This document shows, piece by piece, positions 28,572 through 36,422 of a DNA stretch of 64,000 nucleotides. The stretch covers positions 344,628 through 408,627 of the forward strand of contig JAUICG010000001.1 of NCBI GenBank assembly GCA_030427485.1, given 5' to 3'. The notes beneath the pieces are model-generated. The model searched no databases and had not been told where the DNA came from. It saw nothing but the letters and a program-made list of their open reading frames with translations. The position numbers and the translations under genes are program-made. Numbering within the stretch: the stretch's first letter is position 1; the number at the start of each line of letters is the position of its first letter. The stretch is from Gammaproteobacteria bacterium (GTDB lineage Bacteria > Pseudomonadota > Gammaproteobacteria > Pseudomonadales > Halieaceae).

Positions 28572-29333
28572 TCATTTTGCGATCTTCCGGGAGCGTGCAG
28601 GCGGTTTGCGTTTCGCCGGCGGCGTGGATTTCGCCTTGCCCCGCGCGGGCTTCGGCGCCGGTTTCGACTCTGGCCGCAAATTCGCCGGTTGCGACGAGGT
28701 GTTGAAAGGAATGCCCGCCAGGCGCAGCCAGTCGCGGGTTTTCTGTACGAGGTAGGCGACGGCGTCGGGGTCATCTTCGCCGACCCAGCTCATGATCGTA
28801 CCGGTCAGGTGAGCACTGAAAGCCGCGGCCGCGGCCTCCCGGCCGATGCAGGTGTCGGGCATAACCCGCAGGATGGCGTTGCGCAGGGCGGCGCCGCGCA
28901 TCTTCTCGATTGCGGCGAGTTCGCGCTCCTCCATATTGGCGGAGTAAGTGGCGAAAAACGACGGCAGGCTCTTGCGGTTGCCGAGGTGGCGACCGATGAA
29001 TGCGGCGACCTCCAGCAAGCCATCGCCACCCGGCGGGTGCGGCAGGCTGCCGACAAGCTGCGCGAACTGCTCCGCCATCCGGGTCATGAGCCGCACCTTG
29101 AGTTCGTGCGTGCTCTTGAAGCGCAGGATAATCGCCGCGCGTGACAGACCCACTTCGGCGGCCACGTCCGTCAGTGTGAAACCGTGTACGCCGCGGCGTG
29201 CCATCACCTTCCTCGACGCTGCGAAAATCTCCTCGTCGCTCACTGTCGGGGTTCTGGCCATAGGCGCGTCGATCTCCTGCAGGTGGCTGTTGTCAGCCGG
29301 CATTGCGAGTAATACATCCGCAACCGTTGACAT
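28572..29333 (-). CDS. TetR/AcrR-family transcriptional regulator
   Basis: A protein of up to 253 residues. The HTH is GVHGFTLTDVAAEVGLSRAAIILRFKST (about residues 48-75), followed by a helical ligand-binding domain and a basic, proline/lysine-rich tail (KPAPKPARGKAKSTPPAKRKPP) that is unusual for TetR proteins. Two starts are possible: ATG at 29333, which directly abuts an operator-like repeat, or ATG at 29261 (MARTPTVSDEE), which gives a more typical N-terminus. It lies 91 bases upstream of the MATE gene on the same strand and is divergent from a secreted protein gene, so both are likely targets. Confidence 0.88.
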   Translation of the reverse strand: MSTVADVLLAMPADNSHLQEIDAPMARTPTVSDEEIFAASRKVMARRGVHGFTLTDVAAEVGLSRAAIILRFKSTHELKVRLMTRMAEQFAQLVGSLPHPPGGDGLLEVAAFIGRHLGNRKSLPSFFATYSANMEERELAAIEKMRGAALRNAILRVMPDTCIGREAAAAAFSAHLTGTIMSWVGEDDPDAVAYLVQKTRDWLRLAGIPFNTSSQPANLRPESKPAPKPARGKAKSTPPAKRKPPARSRKIAK

Positions 29334-29377
29334 TACTTACACTGTCGTCATAATAATACTTACACTTGTGTCAGTAA
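29334..29377. promoter_or_regulatory. Operator-like repeats between tetR and the divergent secreted-protein gene
   Basis: TACTTACACT occurs at 29334-29343 and again at 29357-29366, a 23-bp period. The second copy lies in an imperfect 18-bp palindrome, ACTTACACT/TGTGTCAGT at 29358-29375, with seven of nine positions symmetric. Placement in the divergent gap fits a TetR-type operator. No footprint is implied; this is pattern only. Confidence 0.6.
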
Positions 29378-29417
29378 AGTCCGGTAATAACACGATGAGC
29401 ACTGGTTGGAATTGGCA

Positions 29418-30659
29418 ATGACCGCTCTGCACCTGGCAATGGTCCCGGGCAAACCGCCGGACGCACGCCAGCGGTGGTTGCGCACCTTGCTGCTACTGAC
29501 GCTCCTGCTTCCCCTGTATGCCGCCCGCGGCGATGCGCCCTTCCTGCACGAGGGTGAGGCGGGATTTGTGATCTCCCGTATTGCGTTCGCCCTTCCGGAC
29601 GACGCGCTCGAAACCGGCGCCTGCCCGCAGGGCATGGCCAAGAATGTGCGGGAGATTTTCGCCGCGACGGAGGAGGGCAAACGGCGGCCGCAGGAGTCGG
29701 ATGAAGCCTACGCGGCGCGCCTTGGCGAAGGCGGCAAGCCGTTCTCCACCGCGCCCAACGGCCAGAACCTGTGCACCAATCCCGAAGCCGGCGCTCCCGA
29801 CCCGCACTTCCGTACGGTCCGGCTGAGCACGATGCGGGTACCCGGAATCGACCTTGACGGCGCAAGCGCACCCGGCGCGGGGACCGCCGGACACTGCGTC
29901 CACGAGGATTTTACCGGCCCGGACGGCGAGCCGGGCGTCGACAACCAGTTCTACCGCGTGGTGGGCTGCACCCGGTCCTATCAATCCACCGGGCCGTCCA
30001 ATGGTTTCGACACCGAGATGCTCACAGGTTCATGGGGCATACTGTTGTCCCTGTCCGGTGTGGACGATATCGTCAATGACGACGATGTACAGGTGCGATT
30101 CTTCGCCAATGCCGACCCGATCCAGTTGAGCCCCGCGCGCGAACCGCTGGCCTTTGCCACCTACCTCGTGGACCCCGACCCCGCGTTCCAGGCAGCGACG
30201 CGCGGACGGATCGAGAACGGCGTGCTGACAACTGAGCCGGCCGATGTGCAGTTCCATCACGTGGTTAACAGCATGTACCTGGTGCGCCCGCTGCGCGACG
30301 CGCGCCTGCAGGTCACACTGTCGGCGGATGGCGAACTGGAGGGGTACCTCGCAGGCTACACGCCGGTGGAGGCGATGTACGACGTGCAGTTCGGTTATCG
30401 CGACGGCAGTACCAGCACCGGCGAACCCGCCCCGGAGCACCGTCGTGTCGGTTCGGCCAACGGCGCGGCCTTTGTGCTCGGGCATACCTGCAATGGCGTT
30501 TACTACGCGCTGTACGAGCACGCCGACGGACACCCGGATCCGGACACCGGGAAGTGTACTTCGATTTCCACGCAGTACCGGATCAGCGCACTGCCCGCGT
30601 TTGTTATTGCCGGCGCGCAGCAACTCAACCCCATTGCGGAACATGGCGATGCGCGCTGA
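29418..30659 (+). CDS. Secreted protein of unknown function
   Basis: A 413-residue protein with a likely signal peptide (RWLRTLLLLTLLLPLYAARGDA). The mature part is acidic and contains scattered cysteines in short motifs (GACPQG, LCTNP, GHCVHED, VGCTRS, HTCNGV, GKCTS), which suggests a disulphide-bonded periplasmic or secreted protein. I do not recognise the family. The start is taken at the ATG 29418; a TTG at 29406 is also in frame. It lies behind the TetR operator and ends overlapping a DUF1552-like fragment by 17 bases. It is followed by a Tat-exported dehydrogenase pair, which hints at a shared periplasmic oxidation pathway. Confidence 0.6.
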   Translation: MTALHLAMVPGKPPDARQRWLRTLLLLTLLLPLYAARGDAPFLHEGEAGFVISRIAFALPDDALETGACPQGMAKNVREIFAATEEGKRRPQESDEAYAARLGEGGKPFSTAPNGQNLCTNPEAGAPDPHFRTVRLSTMRVPGIDLDGASAPGAGTAGHCVHEDFTGPDGEPGVDNQFYRVVGCTRSYQSTGPSNGFDTEMLTGSWGILLSLSGVDDIVNDDDVQVRFFANADPIQLSPAREPLAFATYLVDPDPAFQAATRGRIENGVLTTEPADVQFHHVVNSMYLVRPLRDARLQVTLSADGELEGYLAGYTPVEAMYDVQFGYRDGSTSTGEPAPEHRRVGSANGAAFVLGHTCNGVYYALYEHADGHPDPDTGKCTSISTQYRISALPAFVIAGAQQLNPIAEHGDAR

Positions 30660-30963
30660 CCGGCCGGGCGCCACTCTCGCGCGCGAGTTCCTCGATGCGC
30701 TTGCCGCAGCCCCGGAGGGTGATGGCACGCTACTGGACAACTGTGTCGTATTGGCGCACTCTGACCGCTCTCTCGCGAAAGCGCATGCCTTTGAGGGCAT
30801 GCCGATCATCGTCGCCGGCGGCCGCATCCGCACCGGCGACCACATGGCCGACCCGAGCAGCGGGATAGGCCTGACCGTGCAGCGGGCGATGGGCCTGCAG
30901 GTCGAACGCTGGGACACAATGGGGATGGAAACCAACCGAAGCATTGCGGATCTGCTGGTTTGA
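30643..30963 (+). pseudogene. DUF1552-like C-terminal fragment
   Basis: This frame (106 codons from ATG 30643) resembles the C-terminal end of DUF1552 proteins: APEGDGTLLDNCVVLAHSD, then the histidine segment AHAFEGMPIIVAGG and TGDHM. DUF1552 proteins are normally about 400-450 residues and exported, so some 300 residues are missing. No matching N-terminal part lies in the upstream frames. It overlaps the end of the secreted-protein gene and is followed immediately by the dehydrogenase genes. It is probably a deletion remnant, although a short expressed protein cannot be excluded. Confidence 0.6.
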
Positions 30964-31014
30964 ATGCACAAATACCCGGGCGAGACAGTAATAACACAAC
31001 GGAGGAATCAAACA

Positions 31015-31641
31015 GTGAACAGACGCCAATTCCTGGAGTGCGCGGCCATCCTGGTCAGCGGTGCGACAACGGGCAGGCTGGCCTTCGCGCTGACCGAGGA
31101 ACAGATGGTGTACCTGGCCAGCGCGCCCGATTACACCAGCCAGAAAGTGGACTACTTCTCGCCGGCGCAACGCAAGCTGGTCGCCGCGATCGCGCAGACC
31201 ATCATTCCGCGTACCGACTCGCCGGGCGCGATCGATGCCGGCGTGCCGCATTTCATTGAACTGATGGTCGCGCAGTGGCTGAACGACGGCGAACGGAGCA
31301 TTTTCAACGCCGGCCTGAAAGACATTGAAACGCGGATTCCAGAGGAGCACGGCAAGGCATTTGACGAACTGGACGGCGACCGGCAGCTCGCCGTTCTCGA
31401 GGCGCTGGAAGCGGCGGCCAGCGATTCGCCGTGGTATGTCCAGGGCAATATTCGCCGCGCCTTCATCAGCGACGCGCCGTTCATCTGCCAGATCAAGGAG
31501 CTCACCGCCTGGGGCTTCTTCACCTCGGAAGTCGGGGCCACGACCGTACTGCGTTACAACGTGATGCCGATGCGCTTCGACGGCAATACGCCGCGCACAC
31601 CCGGGGAGAGCACCTGGGCGCCGTTCAACTTTTATCACTGA
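31015..31641 (+). CDS. Gluconate 2-dehydrogenase subunit 3-like protein (Tat signal)
   Basis: A 208-residue small subunit of a membrane-associated FAD dehydrogenase. The N-terminus MNRRQFLECAAILVSGATTG is a twin-arginine signal. The body (FSPAQRKLVAAIAQTIIPRTDSPGAIDAGVPHFIELMV) is the characteristic start of the family. The GTG at 31015 is chosen because GGAGG lies nine bases upstream; an ATG at 30964 would bury the Tat motif. It is expected to travel through Tat together with the large GMC subunit encoded 42 bases downstream. The usual cytochrome c third subunit is not in the window. Confidence 0.88.
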   Translation: MNRRQFLECAAILVSGATTGRLAFALTEEQMVYLASAPDYTSQKVDYFSPAQRKLVAAIAQTIIPRTDSPGAIDAGVPHFIELMVAQWLNDGERSIFNAGLKDIETRIPEEHGKAFDELDGDRQLAVLEALEAAASDSPWYVQGNIRRAFISDAPFICQIKELTAWGFFTSEVGATTVLRYNVMPMRFDGNTPRTPGESTWAPFNFYH

Positions 31642-31683
31642 TGCCACCCGCCTCAAGAATTCCGCACCGGGAGAAAAAAAGAT

Positions 31684-33396
31684 ATGACCGACACCACAAC
31701 CCATGATTTCGACGCTATCGTCGTCGGCTCCGGTATCACCGGCGGCTGGGCGGCGAAGGAACTCTGCGAGAAGGGCCTGAAAGTACTGGTACTGGAGCGC
31801 GGCCGCGACATGCCGGCGGGTACCGGCTATCTCGGCGAGCACGCCCCGAGTTGGAAACTGCCGTTCAACGGCAAGCCCGACAGGACGCTGTGGGAGCGCG
31901 AGTACCCGGTGCAAAGTAAGGTCTACGCGTTCAGCGCCGCCAACATCCAGTTCTGGAACAACGACCGGGAGAATCCGTACGCGGTTGACGAGGGGACGCC
32001 CTTCGATTGGTACCGCGGCAATGTCGTCGGCGGCCGTTCGCTGATGTGGGGCCGCCAGACCTACCGCTTCAGCGAGCAGGATTTCAAGGCCAATGCGATG
32101 GATGGCCACGGTATCCCGTGGCCGGTGGATTACGACGAGATTGCGCCCTGGTACAGCCACGTCGAGAAGTTTATCGGCGTGAACGGCAAAAAGGAGGGCC
32201 TCGCACAACTCCCGGACGGCGAGTTCCAGAAACCGATGTCGTGGTTCGCGATCGAGGAGACTATCCACGGCAGACTGAAGAAGCATGCGCCGGATATCAC
32301 GCTGACCAATGCGCGCACGGCCATCCTGACCGAGGACCTGCCGGGGCGCTCCGCCTGTCACTACTGCGGTCCCTGCGAGAACGGCTGCTCCACCGGCAGC
32401 TACTTCAGTTCGCAGTCCTCCACGCTGCCCGCCGCGCAGGCCACCGGCAATCTCACGCTAAAGTCCAATGCCGTGGTTGAACGCCTGGAGTACGACAAGG
32501 CGACGGGCAAAATCAGCAAGGTGCACGTGATCGATGCCAACACCCGGGCGCGCAGCGCATTCAGCGCGCGCCTGTTCTTCCTCTGCGCCTCCACGGTGGG
32601 CACCACGCAACTGCTGCTGAATTCGGCGAGCGCGGAATTCCCGAACGGGCTCGCCAACCGCAGCGGCGTGCTCGGGCATTACCTGATGGACCATTTCCTC
32701 GGCCTGGGCGTCGCCGGGATCTACATGGACGACACCGACAAGTACTACTACGGCAACCGCCCCACCGGCCTGTACATCCCGCGGTTTCGCAACGTGGCGC
32801 AGCAGGACCAGGAGCTCGATTTTGTGCGCGGCTACGGCTACCAGACGATGATCAACAGCAGCAACTGGACGAGCGCTTTCAACAACAAGGGCTTCGGCGC
32901 GGGCTACAAGAACGCGCTGCGCGAAATACCGCCCTCGTGGATGTTCTACATGGGCGGCTTCGGCGAATGCCTGCCGCAGCAGCGCAACCGGGTCTACCTG
33001 AGCAAGACGAAGAAAGACCGCTTTGGCATCCCGCAGGTCGCTTTCGACTTCACCTGGGGCGACAACGAAAAGGCGATGGCGAAGGACCTGCTGGCCCAGG
33101 GCGAGCGCATCCAGAAAGCGGCCGGCGCGGTGATGTCCATCGCGTTCGGCGATGCCGAGAAGCTGTCCGTTCCCGGCGCCGGCATCCACGAGATGGGCAC
33201 TGCGCGCATGGGCGACGACCCGGCGCAAGCGGTGCTGAACAAGCATAACCAGGCGCACGACATTCCCAACCTGTTTGTGACGGACGGTTCCTTCATGGCG
33301 TCCTCGTCGTGCGTCAACCCGTCGCTCACCTATATGGCGTTCACCGCGCGGGCCTGCGACTACGCGGTCACGCAGTTGCGGGCGGGGCAGATCTGA
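31684..33396 (+). CDS. GMC-family FAD oxidoreductase (dehydrogenase large subunit)
   Basis: A 570-residue GMC oxidoreductase. It opens with the FAD-binding IVVGSGITGGWAAKELCEKGLKVLVLERG and continues with GNVVGGRSLMWGRQTYR. It closes with EMGTARMGDDP, NLFVTDGSFMASSSCVNPSLT and a terminal helix. A four-cysteine stretch CHYCGPCENGC sits mid-protein, as in gluconate- and sorbose-type dehydrogenases. It oxidises an alcohol or sugar and passes electrons to the respiratory chain. With the Tat-carrying small subunit upstream it forms a periplasmic dehydrogenase. The substrate is not assignable. Confidence 0.92.
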   Translation: MTDTTTHDFDAIVVGSGITGGWAAKELCEKGLKVLVLERGRDMPAGTGYLGEHAPSWKLPFNGKPDRTLWEREYPVQSKVYAFSAANIQFWNNDRENPYAVDEGTPFDWYRGNVVGGRSLMWGRQTYRFSEQDFKANAMDGHGIPWPVDYDEIAPWYSHVEKFIGVNGKKEGLAQLPDGEFQKPMSWFAIEETIHGRLKKHAPDITLTNARTAILTEDLPGRSACHYCGPCENGCSTGSYFSSQSSTLPAAQATGNLTLKSNAVVERLEYDKATGKISKVHVIDANTRARSAFSARLFFLCASTVGTTQLLLNSASAEFPNGLANRSGVLGHYLMDHFLGLGVAGIYMDDTDKYYYGNRPTGLYIPRFRNVAQQDQELDFVRGYGYQTMINSSNWTSAFNNKGFGAGYKNALREIPPSWMFYMGGFGECLPQQRNRVYLSKTKKDRFGIPQVAFDFTWGDNEKAMAKDLLAQGERIQKAAGAVMSIAFGDAEKLSVPGAGIHEMGTARMGDDPAQAVLNKHNQAHDIPNLFVTDGSFMASSSCVNPSLTYMAFTARACDYAVTQLRAGQI

Positions 33397-33420
33397 TCGC
33401 GGTGTGGCGCGATCATCCCG

Positions 33421-34815
33421 TCAGGCGGGATGGAAAACTGCCGCCACCGCCTCGTCCACGAATACGCGCGGCTGGCGCTGCAGCAGCGCGCTCTGGTGTC
33501 CGCCCCTGCACCAGCTGATGCGCGGCTGTTGCCAGTGCGACCACAACGCGTGTACCTGCTCGATAGGCACGAACTGGTCGCCCGTCGCGGCGAACAGGTA
33601 GCGCCCGGTGTGCGGCACCAGCGTCGGCATCCGCAGTGGCGATACCACGCTGTGCACGGCGCGGTCGCGCAGCGCGTCCACGCCGGCGATGCTGGCCAGG
33701 CGCCGCTCCGCCGAGCTGGCCAGGTACTCGCGGTGCGCAATCATGTCGGTGGGCGGCACGCCCGCGATCACGCAGGACAGGTCCGGCTCGACGGCTGACA
33801 GCAGCGCGCTGGTATAGGCGCCCAGCGAAATGCCGAATATCCCGACCTGCGTGGCATCCTGCGTGCGTATCCAGGCGATCAGCCGGCGCAGGTCCCATAT
33901 CGCCTGCGACTCGGCGTGGAGGAAATCCACCACCGAGAGGCCGAAGAATTTCTCGCCGTTGAACCCCGCGGGCGCCCGCGGGCCATGTACCGGCAGCGTG
34001 AACAGCGCCAGGTTCAGCCCGGCATCCCGGTGCAGGTGCGCGGCGCGAAATGCCTGGAGATCCTGCGCCGGCTTGCCCATGCCGAAGCCGTGTACGCATA
34101 CCAGCCACGGCGCGGCCCGCGAGTGGCGCAGGATCAGCGCATGGGCGGTTCGGTTCTCGGCATAGCCGAGCCAGCGGTCCCGTCCCGGCAACTCCGCGTC
34201 CGGTTCGTGGCCGCTCTCGAAACACAGTCGCTCGCCTTCGAGGCCGCGCACGCGCAGCGGGCTGAGCGCCGGCGACGTGAGCGGCGGCGGCTGGCGGTGA
34301 AACCGCAGCGGGTCATCGAGAAAACCGCGCCGCTGCAGGAATGCGTGCGCCGCCCCGGATTCTTCCACCGCCGCGCGCAGCGCCGCCGGCGTGGACGGTG
34401 GCGTCAGCGCGGCCATGAATCCCAATACGGTATCGTCAAGCGCTACCAGCGCGCCGTAGCCGACTGTCGGCGCGGGCGCGGGCACGCCCTGAATGGCCGG
34501 TTGCCGCCGCACCTGCAGCCAGCCTGCGGCGAGGAATGCACCGAGGGCCAGCGCGAACGTCGCCAGCCCCAAACCACGGTCCGCAAGCAGGCCCAGCGGC
34601 AGTGCGCACAGCATGCCCAAAGCGCCCCCGATCGCCACCAGTTGCGGCGCGCGTAAATCGGGAAACAGCAGCAGTCGCGCGCCACCGGCCACCATCAGTA
34701 CCGCGGGGATTGCCGCCACCGCCAGCGCCGCGTAGCCCGCGTGCGCTGCCAGCAGCAACAGGCCCAGGCCCGCGGGCAGGGGCAGCCAGGCGCTGGCGTG
34801 TTTCAGATTCTGCAC
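33421..34815 (-). CDS. Membrane-anchored alpha/beta hydrolase
   Basis: A 464-residue protein. About 110 N-terminal residues are hydrophobic and form three or four membrane segments. The rest is an alpha/beta hydrolase: WLVCVHGFGMG is the oxyanion-hole HG motif, IFGISLGAYTSALL the nucleophile elbow with Ser in GISLG, and the C-terminal GGHQSALL supplies the catalytic histidine. It is expected to be an esterase or lipase at the inner membrane. Its stop converges on the GMC gene; its start is 25 bases beyond the HAD-PlsC stop on the same strand, suggesting co-transcription with lipid genes. Confidence 0.8.
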   Translation of the reverse strand: MQNLKHASAWLPLPAGLGLLLLAAHAGYAALAVAAIPAVLMVAGGARLLLFPDLRAPQLVAIGGALGMLCALPLGLLADRGLGLATFALALGAFLAAGWLQVRRQPAIQGVPAPAPTVGYGALVALDDTVLGFMAALTPPSTPAALRAAVEESGAAHAFLQRRGFLDDPLRFHRQPPPLTSPALSPLRVRGLEGERLCFESGHEPDAELPGRDRWLGYAENRTAHALILRHSRAAPWLVCVHGFGMGKPAQDLQAFRAAHLHRDAGLNLALFTLPVHGPRAPAGFNGEKFFGLSVVDFLHAESQAIWDLRRLIAWIRTQDATQVGIFGISLGAYTSALLSAVEPDLSCVIAGVPPTDMIAHREYLASSAERRLASIAGVDALRDRAVHSVVSPLRMPTLVPHTGRYLFAATGDQFVPIEQVHALWSHWQQPRISWCRGGHQSALLQRQPRVFVDEAVAAVFHPA

Positions 34816-34839
34816 GTTGTCAGCGCCACTGACAGCCGG

Positions 34840-36282
34840 TCAGCCTGGCCTGGCATCGGTGTGCCCCAGCGCCTTCAGGAAGCGCCGCCGCATATCGGCC
34901 ATGTGCTTGTCGAGGGTCTCTTTCTTCCATTTGCGGGTATCCACCGGGGGCAGTACATCGATGTGGACGGTGGCTGCGCGGTACACGAACTCGCCCTTGG
35001 GCGACACATCGACCGCATTGTGTATCACCACCGGTACAATCGGCGCACGGGACTGGAGCGCCAGTTGGAAAGCGCCCTTCTTGAACGGGCCGAGCCGGGT
35101 GGACGTGCTGCGTGTTCCCTCCGGCGCGATCGCCACTGAGAGATTCTCGCCGTTCACCCTGCCCGCCAGTTCACGCATCGAGGCGATCGCGTCTTTGGGC
35201 TGCCCGAGGTCCAGTAGCACGACGCCGCCCAGTTCCATCGCCTCGTTGAACAGCGGCACGCCCTTGCCGTGCTTCCTGGCCACGCCGGCGAAGTCCCTGC
35301 GCAGCAGCTTCGCGAGAATGATGAAGTCTGCCTTGCTCTGGTGATTGAACAGGAAGATCGCCGGGCGTTTTTTCCAGAGGTTTTCCTCGCCGCGCACGTC
35401 GAGCGTCATGCCGATCAGCGCGCTGGCGGTTTCGGCGAACAGCGACGCGGTGAAATTCTGCGCCTCGCGCTTGGAACCGGTGATCGCCCAGACCGGCAGC
35501 GACGCCGCCGCCGAGGAGACCATGCTGCCCGTCGCCAGGATCGAGCGCAGCCACTCGGCGGCCTTTGGCCTGCCGCGGCTGGTGAAGCGCCGGGTGGGCC
35601 AGCCGCGCCTGCGTGCGATCGCGGCCAGCGCGCGATTGGGGTTGGTGGGTCGCGGCTTGCCGACCCGCTCCAGCAACGCGATATCGTCGTCGCTGTCGCT
35701 GTAGAAGAAGCTCTGCGCCAGGTCCACGCCACAGCGCTGCGCCAGCGACTCGGCTGCGAGCACCTTGCCCTCGCCGAAGCACACGGGTTTTACCACCTCA
35801 CCGGTGAACTGGCCGTCTTCCACCACCAGTTGCGTGCACATGACGTGCCTGATACCCAGGCTGTCCGCCGCCGGCTCGACCTGGTAGGGGGTGGCGGAGG
35901 TGACGATCGCCACGGTGTGTCCCTTGCGCAGGTGGGTCTCGATCAGCGCGCGCGATTCGGGATAGATCGACCGGGCGATATCCTTCTCGAACAGGTCGAC
36001 ACCGAGCTGGCGATAGGCCGCCTCGTCGGTACCGCGCAGGAACTGGGTGGTGGCCATCATCAGCGCGGAAAAGCTGGTATTGCCGAGGCCGAACGCGGCC
36101 ATCGCGCGCGACGACTCGACGATCTGGCGCACGGAGAGCTGCTTGCGCCGGATCTGCTCGCGCATGAACGACGTCGCGGAGTACCCGGCGATCACGGTTC
36201 CGTCAAAATCGAAGAACGCGCCGATCTGCGGCCCCTCGGGCAGCGCCTCTATCTCCGCGACAACTTCTGCATGTGCCCGCAT
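34840..36282 (-). CDS. HAD-IB phosphatase / 1-acyl-glycerol-3-phosphate acyltransferase fusion
   Basis: A 480-residue two-domain protein. The N-terminal HAD-IB phosphatase has FFDFDGTV (Asp25 and Asp27), ATSATPY and FYSDSDDDIALLE. The C-terminal PlsC domain has the FNHQSKADF H-x4-D motif and APEGTRS. PlsC acylates lysophosphatidate to phosphatidate; the HAD domain may dephosphorylate a lipid or another phosphate ester. The ATG at 36282 is chosen: GGAGGG lies eight bases before it and only two before the in-frame ATG at 36288. It is divergent from plsB, and the mycobacterial protein Rv2483c has the same domain order. Confidence 0.9.
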   Translation of the reverse strand: MRAHAEVVAEIEALPEGPQIGAFFDFDGTVIAGYSATSFMREQIRRKQLSVRQIVESSRAMAAFGLGNTSFSALMMATTQFLRGTDEAAYRQLGVDLFEKDIARSIYPESRALIETHLRKGHTVAIVTSATPYQVEPAADSLGIRHVMCTQLVVEDGQFTGEVVKPVCFGEGKVLAAESLAQRCGVDLAQSFFYSDSDDDIALLERVGKPRPTNPNRALAAIARRRGWPTRRFTSRGRPKAAEWLRSILATGSMVSSAAASLPVWAITGSKREAQNFTASLFAETASALIGMTLDVRGEENLWKKRPAIFLFNHQSKADFIILAKLLRRDFAGVARKHGKGVPLFNEAMELGGVVLLDLGQPKDAIASMRELAGRVNGENLSVAIAPEGTRSTSTRLGPFKKGAFQLALQSRAPIVPVVIHNAVDVSPKGEFVYRAATVHIDVLPPVDTRKWKKETLDKHMADMRRRFLKALGHTDARPG

Positions 36283-36327
36283 CGGCATCGCCCTCCACAA
36301 GGATTCCTTTACAACCGGCCGGAGCGC

Positions 36328-36356
36328 ATAGTAATATACAACACTGTTGACTGCAA
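36328..36356 (-). promoter_or_regulatory. Sigma70-like promoter for the HAD-PlsC gene
   Basis: On the minus strand TTGCAG (36351-36356) and TACTAT (36328-36333) are separated by 17 bases. The -10 lies 46 bases upstream of the HAD-PlsC start codon. The plus-strand promoter of the divergent plsB gene was not resolved in the same 140-base gap. Confidence 0.6.
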
Positions 36357-36422
36357 GAGCCCCGCCGGCCACGCGGTTCCGGCACAGCGTCAGGCTCGCG
36401 ATTCCCGCGAGGATCAAGGAAC

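Noticed and set aside
28481..28774. 98-residue N-terminal extension of the MATE transporter
   Set aside because: The segment is arginine- and proline-rich, overlaps the end of the tetR gene and is not membrane-like; the transporter begins naturally at 28480.
30730..32361. 543-codon minus-strand frame over the dehydrogenase genes
   Set aside because: It lies opposite two clear genes with Tat and FAD motifs and shows only low-complexity arginine/alanine-rich sequence.
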